Below, piece after piece: positions 27,142 to 39,550 of a DNA stretch of 64,000 bases (position 1 is its first letter; each line of letters starts with the position of its first letter). Source of the stretch: Onchocerca lupi. Its lineage: Eukaryota > Nematoda > Chromadorea > Rhabditida > Onchocercidae. Location: NCBI GenBank assembly GCA_028564675.1, contig JAOVVO010000201.1:1-64000 (forward strand). The letters run 5' to 3'. The notes beneath the pieces were generated by a model. The model was not told the DNA's origin, ran no database searches, and worked only from the letters and a program-made list of their open reading frames with translations. A program made the translations under genes and the position numbers.

Positions 27142-30100
27142 AGTTTAAAACAGTTTTCATATCAAATTTTCAAGTATATTTCAAGTCTGGAAGTCTATTT
27201 TTCTTTTTTGGCTCTTTTTTTCAAGATTCTATTCAAGTAACTTAATCTAAATGCTAAACTTGTAAGAGTGGGGAAAATTTGAAATCATTCGTCCTCTAAT
27301 CATTTCTATTAATAAAATCAATTGAGATGGACGGTATTGTTTAGCAATTTCAAAAATATGAATTATTTATTGTTTATATGATAAGATAAGAAATAGTGCG
27401 ATTTATTGCGTATTTAATTAAATTAATTTAATTGTTTAAATGGTTTCAGTGAAAAAAAAGAAAAAAGAAAAGCATTTTATTCAGAAAGAAAGGAAATGGA
27501 ATAAAAGCAAAAAGGAATTCCAACAATTATCTTATCAATTGTTGTTATATTTCTTAGCTTTTTAAGCATTTTCATGTCACTATTTCATGATGAGCAATCC
27601 GTTAATGAATACGGAAGAAGAAACGGAAAAGATTTTGGCCTCAATTTTTCTTTTCTCAGCCTTCATCTCTTGTTTATTGTGCAATTAAACTACTGATACG
27701 AAAAAGGTTGAATTAAATTGAATTGAAATATTCTTCGATTCTTTCTTCTCCTCCAATTTTTCCTTCCATTTATTCAACACAGAAAATGGAATTTAAAAAA
27801 GCACTCTTCTGCTTGAACAAGAAAAAAATGCTTTTAACACCTTTGAAAATAGGCCTTTAAGAAAAAAACACATAAGCAATGATCTAAAATTTGCAAATTT
27901 TTGGTAAAAGCTATGCCGCTTTTATTTTCTGATTCAGAATTCTTTCGAATTTATTAGAAAAGCAAAAAAATAATATTTAATTCTTTAAATAAAACTAAAT
28001 GTATGATATTCACGAAACTAAAGAAATTTATTGAGTACTGTGTGCGCAAAATTTTGCTTTATTTTTAAAACTTTTTGCTTCTTTACATAATCTATAAAAT
28101 GGATTTAATTGAAAATATATGGATCATAAATTGATAATTGAATTAGATAAATGTATCATTTGAAATATTGAAATTATCAGATATTATCAGACAATCTAAT
28201 TTAATTTAGATTGCAAAGAAGGAAAAGAAAAAATAGATATAATTTGATAAATTTCCCATTTATCATAACAAGAAAATAATGATAATATGAACTATCCTTG
28301 CCAGGCATAGAAATATTTTTATCAGTTAAATAAACCATGTAAATTTAACGAATGATAGCATATAAGGAATTTTTTGGCTGTTATTTTTCGTTTAATTTTA
28401 GATTATTAAAAATATGGGAAAAATGAAAAAATTTTCAAATGATAAAATATGACCAACAAATAATGATAAATCGTTGAATAAATATATGCGATCAGCCGAT
28501 GCCACAAATAATTGCCTGTTTAATCAGTGGTATATAAATATTTTTGATTGCAACTTTTTTCTGTTCACAAAAAAAAATTGATGAAAAATCAAGTAGTTCA
28601 TTTGAAAATTTCATTTCAGAAAGATTAAAATGAAAAATTTTAAATTTATGGTTTTTAAAAAACGATGAATAAAATAGATTTGAGAAAAAAATTTTTCGGA
28701 AATTTTTAAAAAATAATTCCGTTTTAATATCAAAAATTAAAAATATTTTGCATACAAACTGGTCAAGTTTTTGTTCCCAAATATTTTGATGATAAATGTT
28801 TATTTTAAATGAATGAAAAGAGCGGTCGATAATTATACAGTTGGTGGAAAACCAATTCCAATTGTTATATGAGTTTGAAAATTCCTCAATTTTGCATTTT
28901 TTTTTTAACAAAAATTTTAAAATCAATCCTTCATTGCAATATATTAGAGATAATGACATTCACTGCTTTTAAATTACTTAGATAGTTTTTACAAATATTG
29001 TCACTAATGCACCCTTCTTTATCATTCATAGCTAATCACTCTTTAAGAATGATAACTCCTATGCAGGCATGATAATAATGATTGATCAAATGAATCTATT
29101 ACCACTAGAGCAAGTTTTGAGTACAATAAACTTGACTGATTCATAATTAATTCGGAACTTAAATAATTCGTAAAATTTATCTTCACTTTGTTGTTTACTG
29201 TTACTACAAATATGACTAATTTGAAAATAAAAAATCTAGAAAAAAAACAAATTAATACTAAAAAAAAAAAAAAAAAAAAAATAGCAGAATCTTTGAATGA
29301 GAAAATTTATGAATGCAATTTTGTGTTGGCATGAAAGAAAAATGTTTCAAACAAACATAGTGAAAAAAAGAAGGAAAATTTTTAATTGCAAATTTGCATC
29401 TATTTAAAACCAATGTATGATCAAAATGCAAAATTACAAGAGTGTTTATTTTGAATATGTAGGTTCAAACTTGAGTTTCAAACTGGTATATTGATTAAGA
29501 CAATTATTTCAATTTTTTTATAAATTAATTTGAAAAATTGAAGTCTCTCCTCGCAACTTTTAATTCTTTGTTCACTTGAGGTACCTAACACAACTGGCAG
29601 TCACTTAAACTAGTCATTTGCATTTTTTTTTTTCTTTTCATTTGTGGATTATTCCTATCAACAAATCAATCAATCCCTTTTTTTTTCTTATCAGAGAAGG
29701 AATATTGTTATGCAAATGATATCTGCAGATGTGATACGATCCATTTGTGTTCAAAAAAAAAAAAAAAAAAAAGAATTGAATCAATTTTTAGCTTTTTGAA
29801 ACAACCATTCTAAGCTTAGATAACAACAGAAGCATCAATCTACCGTATGAAATACAATGAAATTTGACATCCACTTTTCTGAATTCTAAATCACATAAAA
29901 TTTTTCAGGAAAATATTTGAATTTCCAACCAATTCATGGACTGGCTGATAAAAAGTTCAAAATAGGAGGAAATCTTTCAAAAGCAAATATCAATAAGTGA
30001 TCTATCTTTTATTTGAAATTCAAGATGTTGCAGAAATGTTGACGTCATTTTTTTCTTTTTTTTTTTTTTGACAAATATTTATCTATTTATAATTTTAGGA

Positions 30101-32070
30101 ATTTACTTCAATATCAATCTACTCTTCATTCGAATTTATGCTTTTGCTATCTCGCTAATATCATATCGAAAATAATTTTAATAAAGAAATGACAGAATGA
30201 AGGAATAGAGAAACTCGTAGTGTTTAGTTATAAGTTGAAAATTCGTCTTCTTTACTAAAATTTTCGAAAAAATTATGGAAAAAAAATAATTTTTTCAAGC
30301 TTTCATGATTGAAATTTTTTCTTTTTGAATTGCCTAAACTTTAAATTTAATTTGGACTGCCGTCAAAAAAAAATTATTGATATCATATCTATCAAATAAA
30401 TCTAATTCACATCATGCATGTTTCATTTCAGCATAAAATTTTAAAATGTATCTTCTATCAACAATTCCAATCACGCAGGAAACGACATGTGGAAATTGTA
30501 TGTGAAATTGTGTAAATTACGTAAAACAAATAAACTGCAACAAAATACGATTAAAAACTAATTGATTTAATTAAGTTCTTTATATTAAACAAATAAATAA
30601 ATAAATAAATAAAGATATAAATATATCCGTATTCTTGTAGAAGTGGGAGAAAGGATTTTGTTTAAATGCATGAAAAATGCAAGTTTGAAAAAGATGATTG
30701 ATGACTTTCTACTCTAAGACAAGCTGTAATACTGTTAAAATTCAAATTTTATCAAAAAAAAGTTATATTATGCAAAATTATACTCAATTATTTAGTTTAT
30801 TTTCCTTTTTAAGTTAATATTACTAGTTATTATGTTCTAAATGTTTGCAGTTTTGTAATTAGCATAAATCATATTAGTATATCGGTTTATTCACATTTGA
30901 CAATTATATTATAATGAAATTTAGCAAACTATCACAATCAATGATGGGATCTGATTTTGTTGTAAAACATTGCAATTTATTATATCTCATATATCAATAT
31001 TTTTGCAAATTTTAGTCTACATTTCCATTTTTATATTCATTTTCATCCAATATGCTTTCTTTGTGTTTAATTTTTCTTATTCAATTCTTTTATTTCAGTA
31101 TTAATCAATTTTTTTGTAAATATGTTTTGGTTTATAATTTTCGAATTAAATTCATATCTGGAAAAAAAAAAAGATTTGCATAAGATAAGGTAAGATGTAG
31201 GGAGGAATTTACCTAATGGGCCTCATTTGTTTAACATAATGATCAAATAATTTAGATAATTAAGTATTAGTAAAGATTATGTTCGAGAAGTTTTCAAAAA
31301 TCATCAACTTAAAAAACTATTGTAATGTATTAAGATCACTTGCGAATTCATTGAAAATTTTACCAGCATTAATTTAATTCAATTTAATTTTTTCAATTTC
31401 AATTGTATCCTCAAAACAAAAAACAAAAAGAAAGAAATGCAAACAAATAAATGGCTAAAAAAATTTTGATCTTCTGTTAAATCTATAAGATAAAATAAAT
31501 CATTAGGAAAATGCAATAAATCATGAATATTTATTGGTTATTAAAACAAAAAAAAAAAGAAAAAAAAATAAAAAAAAAAGAAAAAAGCCAATACATTTAG
31601 TTTAAATCGTAAAACCGCTATCAGTTTTAAAGTTGTAAAATCAAAAATTGTAATCAAGCAATAGGAGACTGATTCATCCTTCTTTTCTTTCTACTGATCT
31701 TATTTTGTTTGCTACACCTTATTATCATTATTATCACTAATTATGATCTTATTACTATTATCTTTATTACTATATCATCATCACCATTATTATCACTACT
31801 GCTATTACCATAATTACTATTATCATCATCTATCACATATTATAATAAGGAAATGAAAAACTAACAATAGCTGCCTGAAATGGCTATAACTTTTCATTTC
31901 AATTTTTTTCATTGCTTCAAAATTTTATACAAAAAAAAGGTGAAATAATAATCGAACGAAAAAGTGAAAAAGAAGGAAGAACAAGCAAGCAATTTACGGT
32001 GAAGAATATTGTTTGCTTCTGCTCTTTTTCTGATCTGATAACAATCAATCACTACCATCTACACAAATAT

Positions 32071-32116
32071 TTGCATGCATGCATGCATGCATGCAAACAT
32101 GCACATGTATGCATGT
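32071..32116. repeat. (GCAT)n microsatellite
   Basis: Five to six GCAT units run from about 32073 (TTGCATGCATGCATGC), then degenerate into ACATGCACATGTATGCATG. The tract alternates purine and pyrimidine and is self-complementary, so it can form cruciform or Z-like structures. Confidence 0.9.
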
Positions 32117-32839
32117 TTCTATTGCAATTTCCTATTAACTTATCATCATAACATACATCTGCTAGCATCCAATTACTTCAATTAGATTAAAATTATTCGA
32201 AAATATCTAGATCAGTATCGATTTAATCATTGACATACTAATTGATTCATTCTGATTAATTATCGACTATTATGGTTGATAATTTGCATACAATCGTAAA
32301 TTTATAGCTATTTTGTAATGTAAACTTTAAATGATGTCATTTATATTACGTCATATGCATTAGCAATAAAATGAAACCATAGTTTTTATCAGTTCATCAT
32401 ACTGATACTAGTAATACTAATACAGAATAAGCAGTAAAGTAGAATTTAATTAATTAGATGATTTTTTAATTAATTCATAATGCTGTAAATAATACAAAGA
32501 AATCGATAGTTTATTGGAAATCTTTTTAATGCTTTTAAGTTTTGGATATATTCTGTTTGATTTTCTAAAAATTTTCTTTATAGAATTGATAGGCTTGATA
32601 ACTGCTTCTATTGCTGATATCGATAATCACAAAATAATAAAAATCATTAATTTCAGGGAAAAGTTGAAGAAAAAAACAAGAAAAATTAAAAAGATAAAAT
32701 GGATGGCATTTCTTCTGAAATAAAAAGTATACATGCAATTGATATGTGTTATGCATTTAACCCGTTATTCTGAGTAATGAAAAATAACATTACTACAATT
32801 TTGTGTTCAAAAATACAAAATAGATCTCATTATTCATCA

Positions 32840-32932
32840 TCAATCAGTAATCAATAATTGTCAGCTCGCGAGCATTTGTCACTAATCAATAATCATCAGC
32901 AGCATTTATCAGTAATCAATAATCATTATGCT
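32840..32932. repeat. Small tandem repeat, about 3 units
   Basis: The phrase AATCAGTAATCAATAATCAT, with variations, occurs three times, spaced by roughly 30-38 bp and separated by CAGC-rich spacers (GTCAGCTCGCGAGCATTT, CAGCAGCATTT). Non-coding. Confidence 0.75.
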
Positions 32933-34193
32933 AATAAATGAGTCGAATCAAACATTTTATATATCTTGTATATCAACATTTTACATATCATTTTATAGCT
33001 TTTTTTCTAATTTAACTTTAATCGTATTTTTGACGGAAAATTTGACAGCAAAAATGAAACTGAAGAATTTTGCCGGAAAAAGAAAAGGATGTGCTACTTG
33101 AAGAATCGAAGAGTTGAATTAGAAGAGGAATTTTTAGCTATTGATATTTAATAATAGATGGAACGGAAGATCGCTTTTATTCCAGGATGTATACAGGAAA
33201 GATATTTCTGTGTACTTAATTTTAGAGAACATTTATATCATTAATTGTTATAGCTTTAATTACTAGAAAGATCTTAATGAATGAATTCAACTTTATAAGA
33301 AACAATGCAGTATGAGAAATATGAATGATTTCCTCATGCTCTCATCTTATTCCTCATTTAATCTTTACTAAAGTTATTTTAAAATTAAGCAAAATTAGAG
33401 TTTTATTGATTTTCTAAATTCAAAAAAAAATTTCATACTTGACATTCTCAGGAATTATCATTTTTTTCTCAAAAAGCTGTTGTATTTCGATCAAATAATC
33501 TTCTATTTCTCATAATTTGAAACATTTAATAGGAAATGTCATGTATCTTCCCATCGATAACATTTCATTTTATCAATACATACAGTACTTTCTTTCTCTC
33601 AAGCTATTAAATTTATGACGCTATGCAATTGCTTGTCCCAAGATCAAATTTAACGTTACATATCGTTGCATACTGGATAAACAAATTGAATATACGCGCC
33701 ATCTTTCTGTTATGTTCGAAGCTGTGTCTTGGCATTTTTTCTCGAAGATGGGGATTATATTTGGATCTTGACAGGAGTTTAATTTATTTCCACCTCCTCT
33801 CTGGGTTTATTTAAATTTTAGTTGTATCACTTATTTATTTTCTCCTCCACGAAAGAATTGTTTGAAATTAAAATTTGAATTGAATAATTTGGATCGGATT
33901 TTCAATTCATTTTGTTTCTGAAGCAGAAATTTATTTAAATTTAAAACTTGAATTTAATTGCTAATTTATTTTTCCGTAAGGAATATATGGGACTTTAAAA
34001 TTAGATTTAAATTATCCATATATTTGAAAAATATTTTCCAATTTTTAATTCGAATTGAATTTCTAATTTGTTTTTTTTTTTCCTTAAAAGAAGGATACAT
34101 TTAAATTTAACATTTAGAGTCATTTGATAATATCTTTTATCTGAAAAAAAGTGTTCGAACTTAAAATTTCAATTGGATCGAAAATTCATTTCC

Positions 34194-34203
34194 TGTTACA
34201 GAA
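34194..34203 (+). promoter_or_regulatory. Probable trans-splice acceptor two bases before the ATG
   Basis: TCCTGTTACAG ends at 34201 and is followed by AA and then the ATG at 34204. An acceptor this close to the start codon, with no upstream exon visible, is typical of spliced-leader addition in nematodes. It could instead be a cis acceptor after a 5' UTR exon. Confidence 0.55.
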
Positions 34204-35614
34204 ATGTTAGATATTTATCAACGAATCAGCGAATGGAAGCGTTTCTTATTTCCACGATTAACGACCCAGACAGCCTTTGCACATTACATACCAATGGTCG
34301 GAGCATTTAGCCATTCCGTATACTCTATGCACATTCTTTCACCAGACTTACTTTCCAGGTTTTTATTTTTCCAAATAATTGGATACGAAAGCAGTTAATT
34401 GACCAATTACTTGTTGTTTATTTGTGTATTAATTGCAAAAAAAAAAGGAAAAAAAATTGACAATAATTCGAATTGAGTAAAATCATGAGATATATTTATA
34501 TAATACACATAGCAATACAAATATATTTCAGTTGTGAACTTTAAACGGGAATTTATTTGGAAAACATTGTCGTTGTTATATTATTATAATCTATAACTTT
34601 TATCTGAATATCATGTTGCTCTACATAATTATCATTTCTAAACTAAGCATCACAATATTTTTTAGTAAGCTGTGATATTATTATTAATATGTCGTGTTCA
34701 ACATTAAGATCTCTTTCTCGTTTTAGATGCTTTGGAGTTCATGATTTGGCAGCCGAATTTACAATACTCTGTACGGCTACACTCGGTCCTGGCTTTGCGG
34801 TCTATTTTCGACCTCATATGAGTCGTTTAGGTCGTTGGAAACGTATCGAGTACAGTGTATTTACAGCTGTCATGTTTACATATGGATCGTTATTTGCTAT
34901 AATTTTCCTCAAAGACATGTTACCGAATGCGTAAGATATACTACTTTTCTTATTTTAAAATCATTGAAAAGGGATATTTGACTGAAAAATGCATTTTTTT
35001 TTTTTTTTTTTTTGTTTATTAAAATCCATATTATTTATGGAAGTTTCAGTACGGCGATTGTAAAAATTTCTTTTCATGGGGAGCATAATATAGTTTTAGC
35101 ATGATTTCAAATTTATTGAAAATTGAAACAATATCTTTCATAATTCTATAAGACAGATGGCTTAAATTCTTCCTTCAGCTGTTTGAAGAAAAAAGATTAA
35201 TTGTCACTTACTTTCCAGTTGTTTTTATTATTAAGTATTTGAATTTGCTATTACTTGAATTTGCTAGTTTATGATGTTCCACCATTTTTTCTTCAAATTA
35301 TGACCATTAGACGAATTATAGAAATTTTTAGGATAATTTGATAATGAACTGATTTAATCATAGAGCCATCATATCCTAAAGAATATACTAAACTGAGTGG
35401 CAGTATAATTTTTGGATTATAGTCTTATAATTTATCTAATTTTAGGCTTAAAGTGTGGATAAAATCATTGATTGGGGCAGGGATGAGTTTGATTCTGCTA
35501 TCACGAGGCTACAGTTACCTAAGTTTTCATGATTCTCGGCTCAGACATCGAAGTGCGGCGAATCATAATACACCAACACGATCAGTCACCGCTTCTTCAC
35601 ATAATGAACAGTAG
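34204..35614 (+). CDS. Unrecognised three-exon membrane protein, 175 aa
   Basis: Exons 34204-34358, 34727-34930 and 35446-35614 join in phase (AG|A, then GC|G) and encode 175 aa. The first exon gives an amphipathic start (MLDIYQRISEWKRFLFPRL) and a moderately hydrophobic segment. Exon 2 holds likely membrane segments around FTILCTATLGPGFAVYF and VFTAVMFTYGSLFAIIFL, separated by the basic stretch RPHMSRLGRWKR. Exon 3 adds WIKSLIGAGMSLILLSRGY and a short hydrophilic tail rich in S, T, R and N ending in HNEQ. So three or four membrane spans are likely. Base composition is clearly coding relative to the flanks, and a possible AATAAA is at 35797. I do not recognise the family. A mitochondrial or other internal membrane protein would fit the basic loops, but that is only a guess. 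Confidence 0.75.
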
Positions 35615-38061
35615 GAGAAAAAAAAGCATTGAGTAATCTTTTTTCTTTTTTTTTTGTTCAGTTAATTCACTCTGGTAGGAAGTTTGTTTACTAGGTGGTA
35701 TATTGGGTCATTTTCTTTTCATTGGTAATACCGATATATTCAAATTTAAAAAGGAATTCCAAATTATTTTAGTAATATAAATGATTGATAATTCACAATA
35801 AATAGTCTTCCTACGACAGAATGAGAAAATTTTTTTCCATTTGTCCATAATTTTTCTCTATTAAATCATTTGTTTTTACGAGCAAAGTGCAGCTATAGTA
35901 GGGAATTTAAATATGAAAAATGAACCGATTTTAAATAATGAGAGGCATATTCTGATGAATTGGTGGAATACAGACTAATAATGATAAACAAAAATTAAAG
36001 TCTCAAAATAAGCCAGTTTTATTTCCTCCATGGTTTTTGACTTATTCTAAATAGTATGGTAAATTTTCATAAGATGTTTAAAATTGGTTTATTTTTCATA
36101 TTTAAATCATTAATCGGATTTTCTTCAAATCTTGTTCATTCAGACTCTCTATTCATTCAGTAGAGCTATAGTATACCTTCTACTGGTAGAATGATAGCTT
36201 TGCTTTGAATATTTCTAAAAACAAATTTTGAAATGACTGATTAAAACAATACTTTCTAGGTAGCATTGTTACATTATCACTTAAACTCAAAATACCCTGC
36301 CATAATAAATAAAACGTCACCAAAACATCCTAAACAGATGTTTTGTAACGTTTTATTTGGTTTTATTCGAGATTCCCTTTCTTTTTAAATCAAATTTTCA
36401 TTCTAATTCTTCAGACACATACATTTATGCTATCTCCTTTGCAACTTCTTCGAACTTTATTGTGGTCATATTTTGTTATTTTTATAGTCTTTCAATATTT
36501 CAGTTTCAGAACGTATTTATTTTTTATTTTTGACTTATGGATTATCATGCAATCATTTCAAGTAAGGCATTCAGTTCCATTCATTTTTCAAGTCTTGATG
36601 TCCCTCTCTGAAGTTGCATCTACTTTTTACAAGTTTTTTCACAAGACATTATGTCCGGACATTCGGGAATTTTTCGTTTCTTTAGTGCAGCATGGCGATT
36701 ATTTATCCGTCATCATGAGTTAACCTGTATTTATTTCGAGCATTCTCTCATGTTTGAGATTTGGAAACGAAGGGATATCTATCACTTTCTTGTTTTTTAG
36801 CTTTTGTATTGAACCAATTCAATTTTTCAAACAAAAAAAAAAAAGCAAACTTATCCGCCATCCTTCTTATCTTTATATCTAAATTTCGCCTAGAAATATA
36901 ATTAGATACATTGGCAGGAATTTGTTGATGTTTCTATTTTTTTTTTCTCGCAACGAAGTGCACTTTTGAATAAGATTGTACCTGAGTCTTCACTGGAATA
37001 TAGTGAAATTTCCCATATGATTAGCAGTTTTTACCTACTTCAAATGTTTTTTATTTATTTTCATCTTTAGAAAATGAGTTACTTTTGCATTTTGACCACT
37101 GTTATCTTACTTGTAGTGATAAAAGTTTTAAAATTTCAGTTTTCATTTATGTGTCCCTAAAGCTTACTCGTGATTTACATCGTAAATGAATTTGTATGTT
37201 TCATGATATTTCGTGGGAAAAACAAGATTGATCCTGTAACTAGGGCATTTCAAGCAATTCGATTTCGAAAATGATATTTTCTTAATGGAAGTAATTTATG
37301 CATGCATTTACATGCTTTGTTACTGTTAGTTTATTATATTAATCTTTTTTTTTCTCTTTCCTTTTTACAAAAATAACGGGGTTAAAAATGAGACAAAGCA
37401 ATGGATATATATAGCTTAGACAAGGAAAGGACTATTCAGGATAATCTGTCTGGAGTTGAGTTTATTTCTGGAAACTGCAAAAGAAAAAAAGCTACAACCA
37501 TATTTCCTAAGTTCTCCACTTCAGTATGAACGAATGCGAAAGGAGAAAAAAACATAGCAAAATAAGAGGGAATAGAATTAAGATATATTGAATGGATAAA
37601 TCGACGTGTGAACATGCAAAACTGGTGTAAGACTTGATAGAACAGCAAGCATGTTCAATAGATCTAAGACTTAATTATGATATCAGGAAAAAGACATATA
37701 AGGAAGTCTTGAAGGCTAGTTTAATAAAGTTTTCACATATTTCTCTCTTTACTTTTCCGTAAAATTTCAAAATCTTCATTTAAAAAAAAAGAAAAATTTA
37801 AAAAATTTCCAAAGAAAGATGAGAAAGATGCAATTTCAGCAACAAATAAATAGAGATAATTAAGAAGAATTGTTACTTGAGAAAATCAGAAAAAGCCGGA
37901 TTAATCCTGCGATCTAAAACTCTCATCATTAAATCATCTAGTTCTATGTAGGACAGCATGTATTCGATATTATAAAGTCTCTGAGCTGTTCAGCAGTTAA
38001 CTACTGATTTCATAATTCTTCGGCTGAAAGTTACAATCCTCCGTAAGTTCAGATTCAATTA
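35615..38061. other. Intergenic stretch between convergent genes
   Basis: No supported gene. It probably includes the 3' UTRs of both neighbours, and holds the strong hairpin at 36307-36358. The open frame at 36427-36723 is F/L/S-rich without a recognisable domain and has no exon partners, so it was not called. Confidence 0.55.
36307..36358. repeat. Strong imperfect inverted repeat, 22-bp stem, 7-nt loop
   Basis: Left arm 36307-36329 (AAATAAAACGT..CAAAACATC) pairs with right arm 36337-36358 (GATGTTTTG..ACGTTTTATTT). There is one bulged base and one mismatch in the middle, with a 7-nt loop CTAAACA. The stem includes G-C pairs at conserved-looking positions, so it stands out from the AT-rich background. 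Confidence 0.8.
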
Positions 38062-39550
38062 TCATCCCCACAATTCTTCTGTTCGACCAAATTTATAGAC
38101 AAGTGAAGAGATGAAAATCAAGAAATTGTGAAAGAAGAGTGCAACTCCGGGCCATATTGGATGATCGCCAGTTACCAATACATAATCCGCAAACATAATC
38201 CATAAGGCGGCAACTAAAGATGCAAATGAAAGTACGAAACCGAGCATTAGCCATAAACGAGATCCTGAAAGTTGTCTTATATTATCATTATTTTCAAAAA
38301 CTGTATAAAAAATATTCAATATATAACATGATATCATTAATAGTAAATTAAAATTAAGCGTATCATCTATTTAGGTATGATATAGTTGTTAACTGAATAT
38401 AATATTACTATAAACAAATGGCATATAATTATAAGTGAAATGAGCCTACTACAACAAGGAAACATTTTACATAATTCAAAAATGAAACAGTTATGAATAA
38501 ATGTGATGACATTCAGTATCACAATTAGAGTTTAAATATGCTACTAAACTGCACGATTACGGGATCTTCTGATTCATAATCCTGCAGTAAACTAATAAAG
38601 ATGTGAATGAAGGCCATCAAGATGGGAAATATGCTCAACTTATGAAACCAAGATTCAGCAAAAGTTATGCATGTATAGCAACAAGATACATTTCCATAAA
38701 ATATTTACTTGAAAAAAAAAAAGAAGATGAGAAGCAAATAAAATTAGTGAATAACATAACTGCATTCGAAAACCTAACCTTTAGTACCCAAAATATTTTC
38801 GTTCATAGATTCTCCCCGAATTTGACTATTTGAAACAGCATTCACCCTAAAATTTTATGGTTAAGACATTGCTATTTCTTCACAGTGAACATCTTAGATT
38901 ATGGTACTGAAAATAATCGTCACAAATTATCAAATCAAATGTAACGTTTAGAGATATAGCTAGAAAACAAAAGAAAACAATATATTTTAAATTATTTTTT
39001 ATACAGTTTTATAAAAATTCAAACTTACATAAACATTGCAATAGTTCCACAAACGGTAACGATAATGTAAACATTGTTCCACTGACCGATTGGATTGTAA
39101 ATTGCTGCCGTATCGATCAACATCCACCATCCAATAAAGAACTACAAAATTTAACATTGTTGCAGAGATATCTGGACGGAAGTTTCTGATATCTATCCAA
39201 GATAAAATTAAGAAATTAGTTAAAAATTGATGAATTAAATAACTTCCATTATGCTTTTACAAACAAAAACATTGAAGTGAAATTACTTACAATGATAAAT
39301 AAACCTAGAAAACCATTTGAATATTAGAAAATAAAATAATCTATGATTTAAATAAACTTCCTAAAGTTTTGATTCAAAACTACATATTATCAACAGTTTC
39401 CTTAACTTCAACACCCCTTATCTATTATAACGAAGCAACAAATAAGAAATTACCTACCATAGCCGATGAAACACACGATGCGATAGCATTTCGTTTCGAT
39501 TCCCAATCAATATCACAATTATAGTTGAATTGGTCGAAGCATCCTGACAT
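38062..39550 (-). CDS. TMEM50-family membrane protein, complete, 5 exons including a 14-nt micro-exon, 164 aa
   Basis: Exons in transcript order: 39550-39454, 39304-39291, 39141-39029, 38846-38779, 38264-38062. All phases agree and give 164 aa, close to human TMEM50A/B (158 aa). Conserved family landmarks are CDIDWESKRNAIAS near the N-terminus, FFIGWWMLIDTAAIY, MVNAVSNSQIRGES, SRLWLMLGFVLSFASLVAALW and the C-terminal YKFGRTEELWG. Four membrane spans are expected. The second exon is only 14 nt (GTTTATTTATCATT) and supplies part of the first span, joining G|GT ... ATT to TTC. The first exon's donor must be GTAG|GTAATT rather than the upstream ATG|GTAGGT to keep frame. TMEM50 proteins are small ER/Golgi/endosomal membrane proteins; human TMEM50B is ER-resident. 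The molecular function is not settled. Confidence 0.92.

Larger units (their letters stand above)
26278..34201. other. About 8 kb without a supported gene
   Basis: This lies between two divergently transcribed genes. It is AT-rich with poly-A runs (27113-27139, 29263-29281, 29753-29772), ATT/ATC triplet-like DNA at 31720-31840 and two tandem repeats listed separately. The longest frame (28492-28959, minus, 155 codons) is dominated by F, K, I, N and S, lacks recognisable domains, and is treated as chance. The sequence just upstream of 34202 is slightly less AT-rich and may hold the promoter of the downstream gene. Confidence 0.55.

Noticed and set aside
28492..28959. 155-codon open frame on the minus strand
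   Set aside because: The translation is dominated by F, K, I, N and S with no domain or signal. It lies in very AT-rich DNA without splice partners, so a chance frame is more likely.
36427..36723. 98-codon frame between convergent genes
   Set aside because: F/L/S-rich without a recognisable domain; probably 3' UTR or intergenic DNA of the upstream gene.
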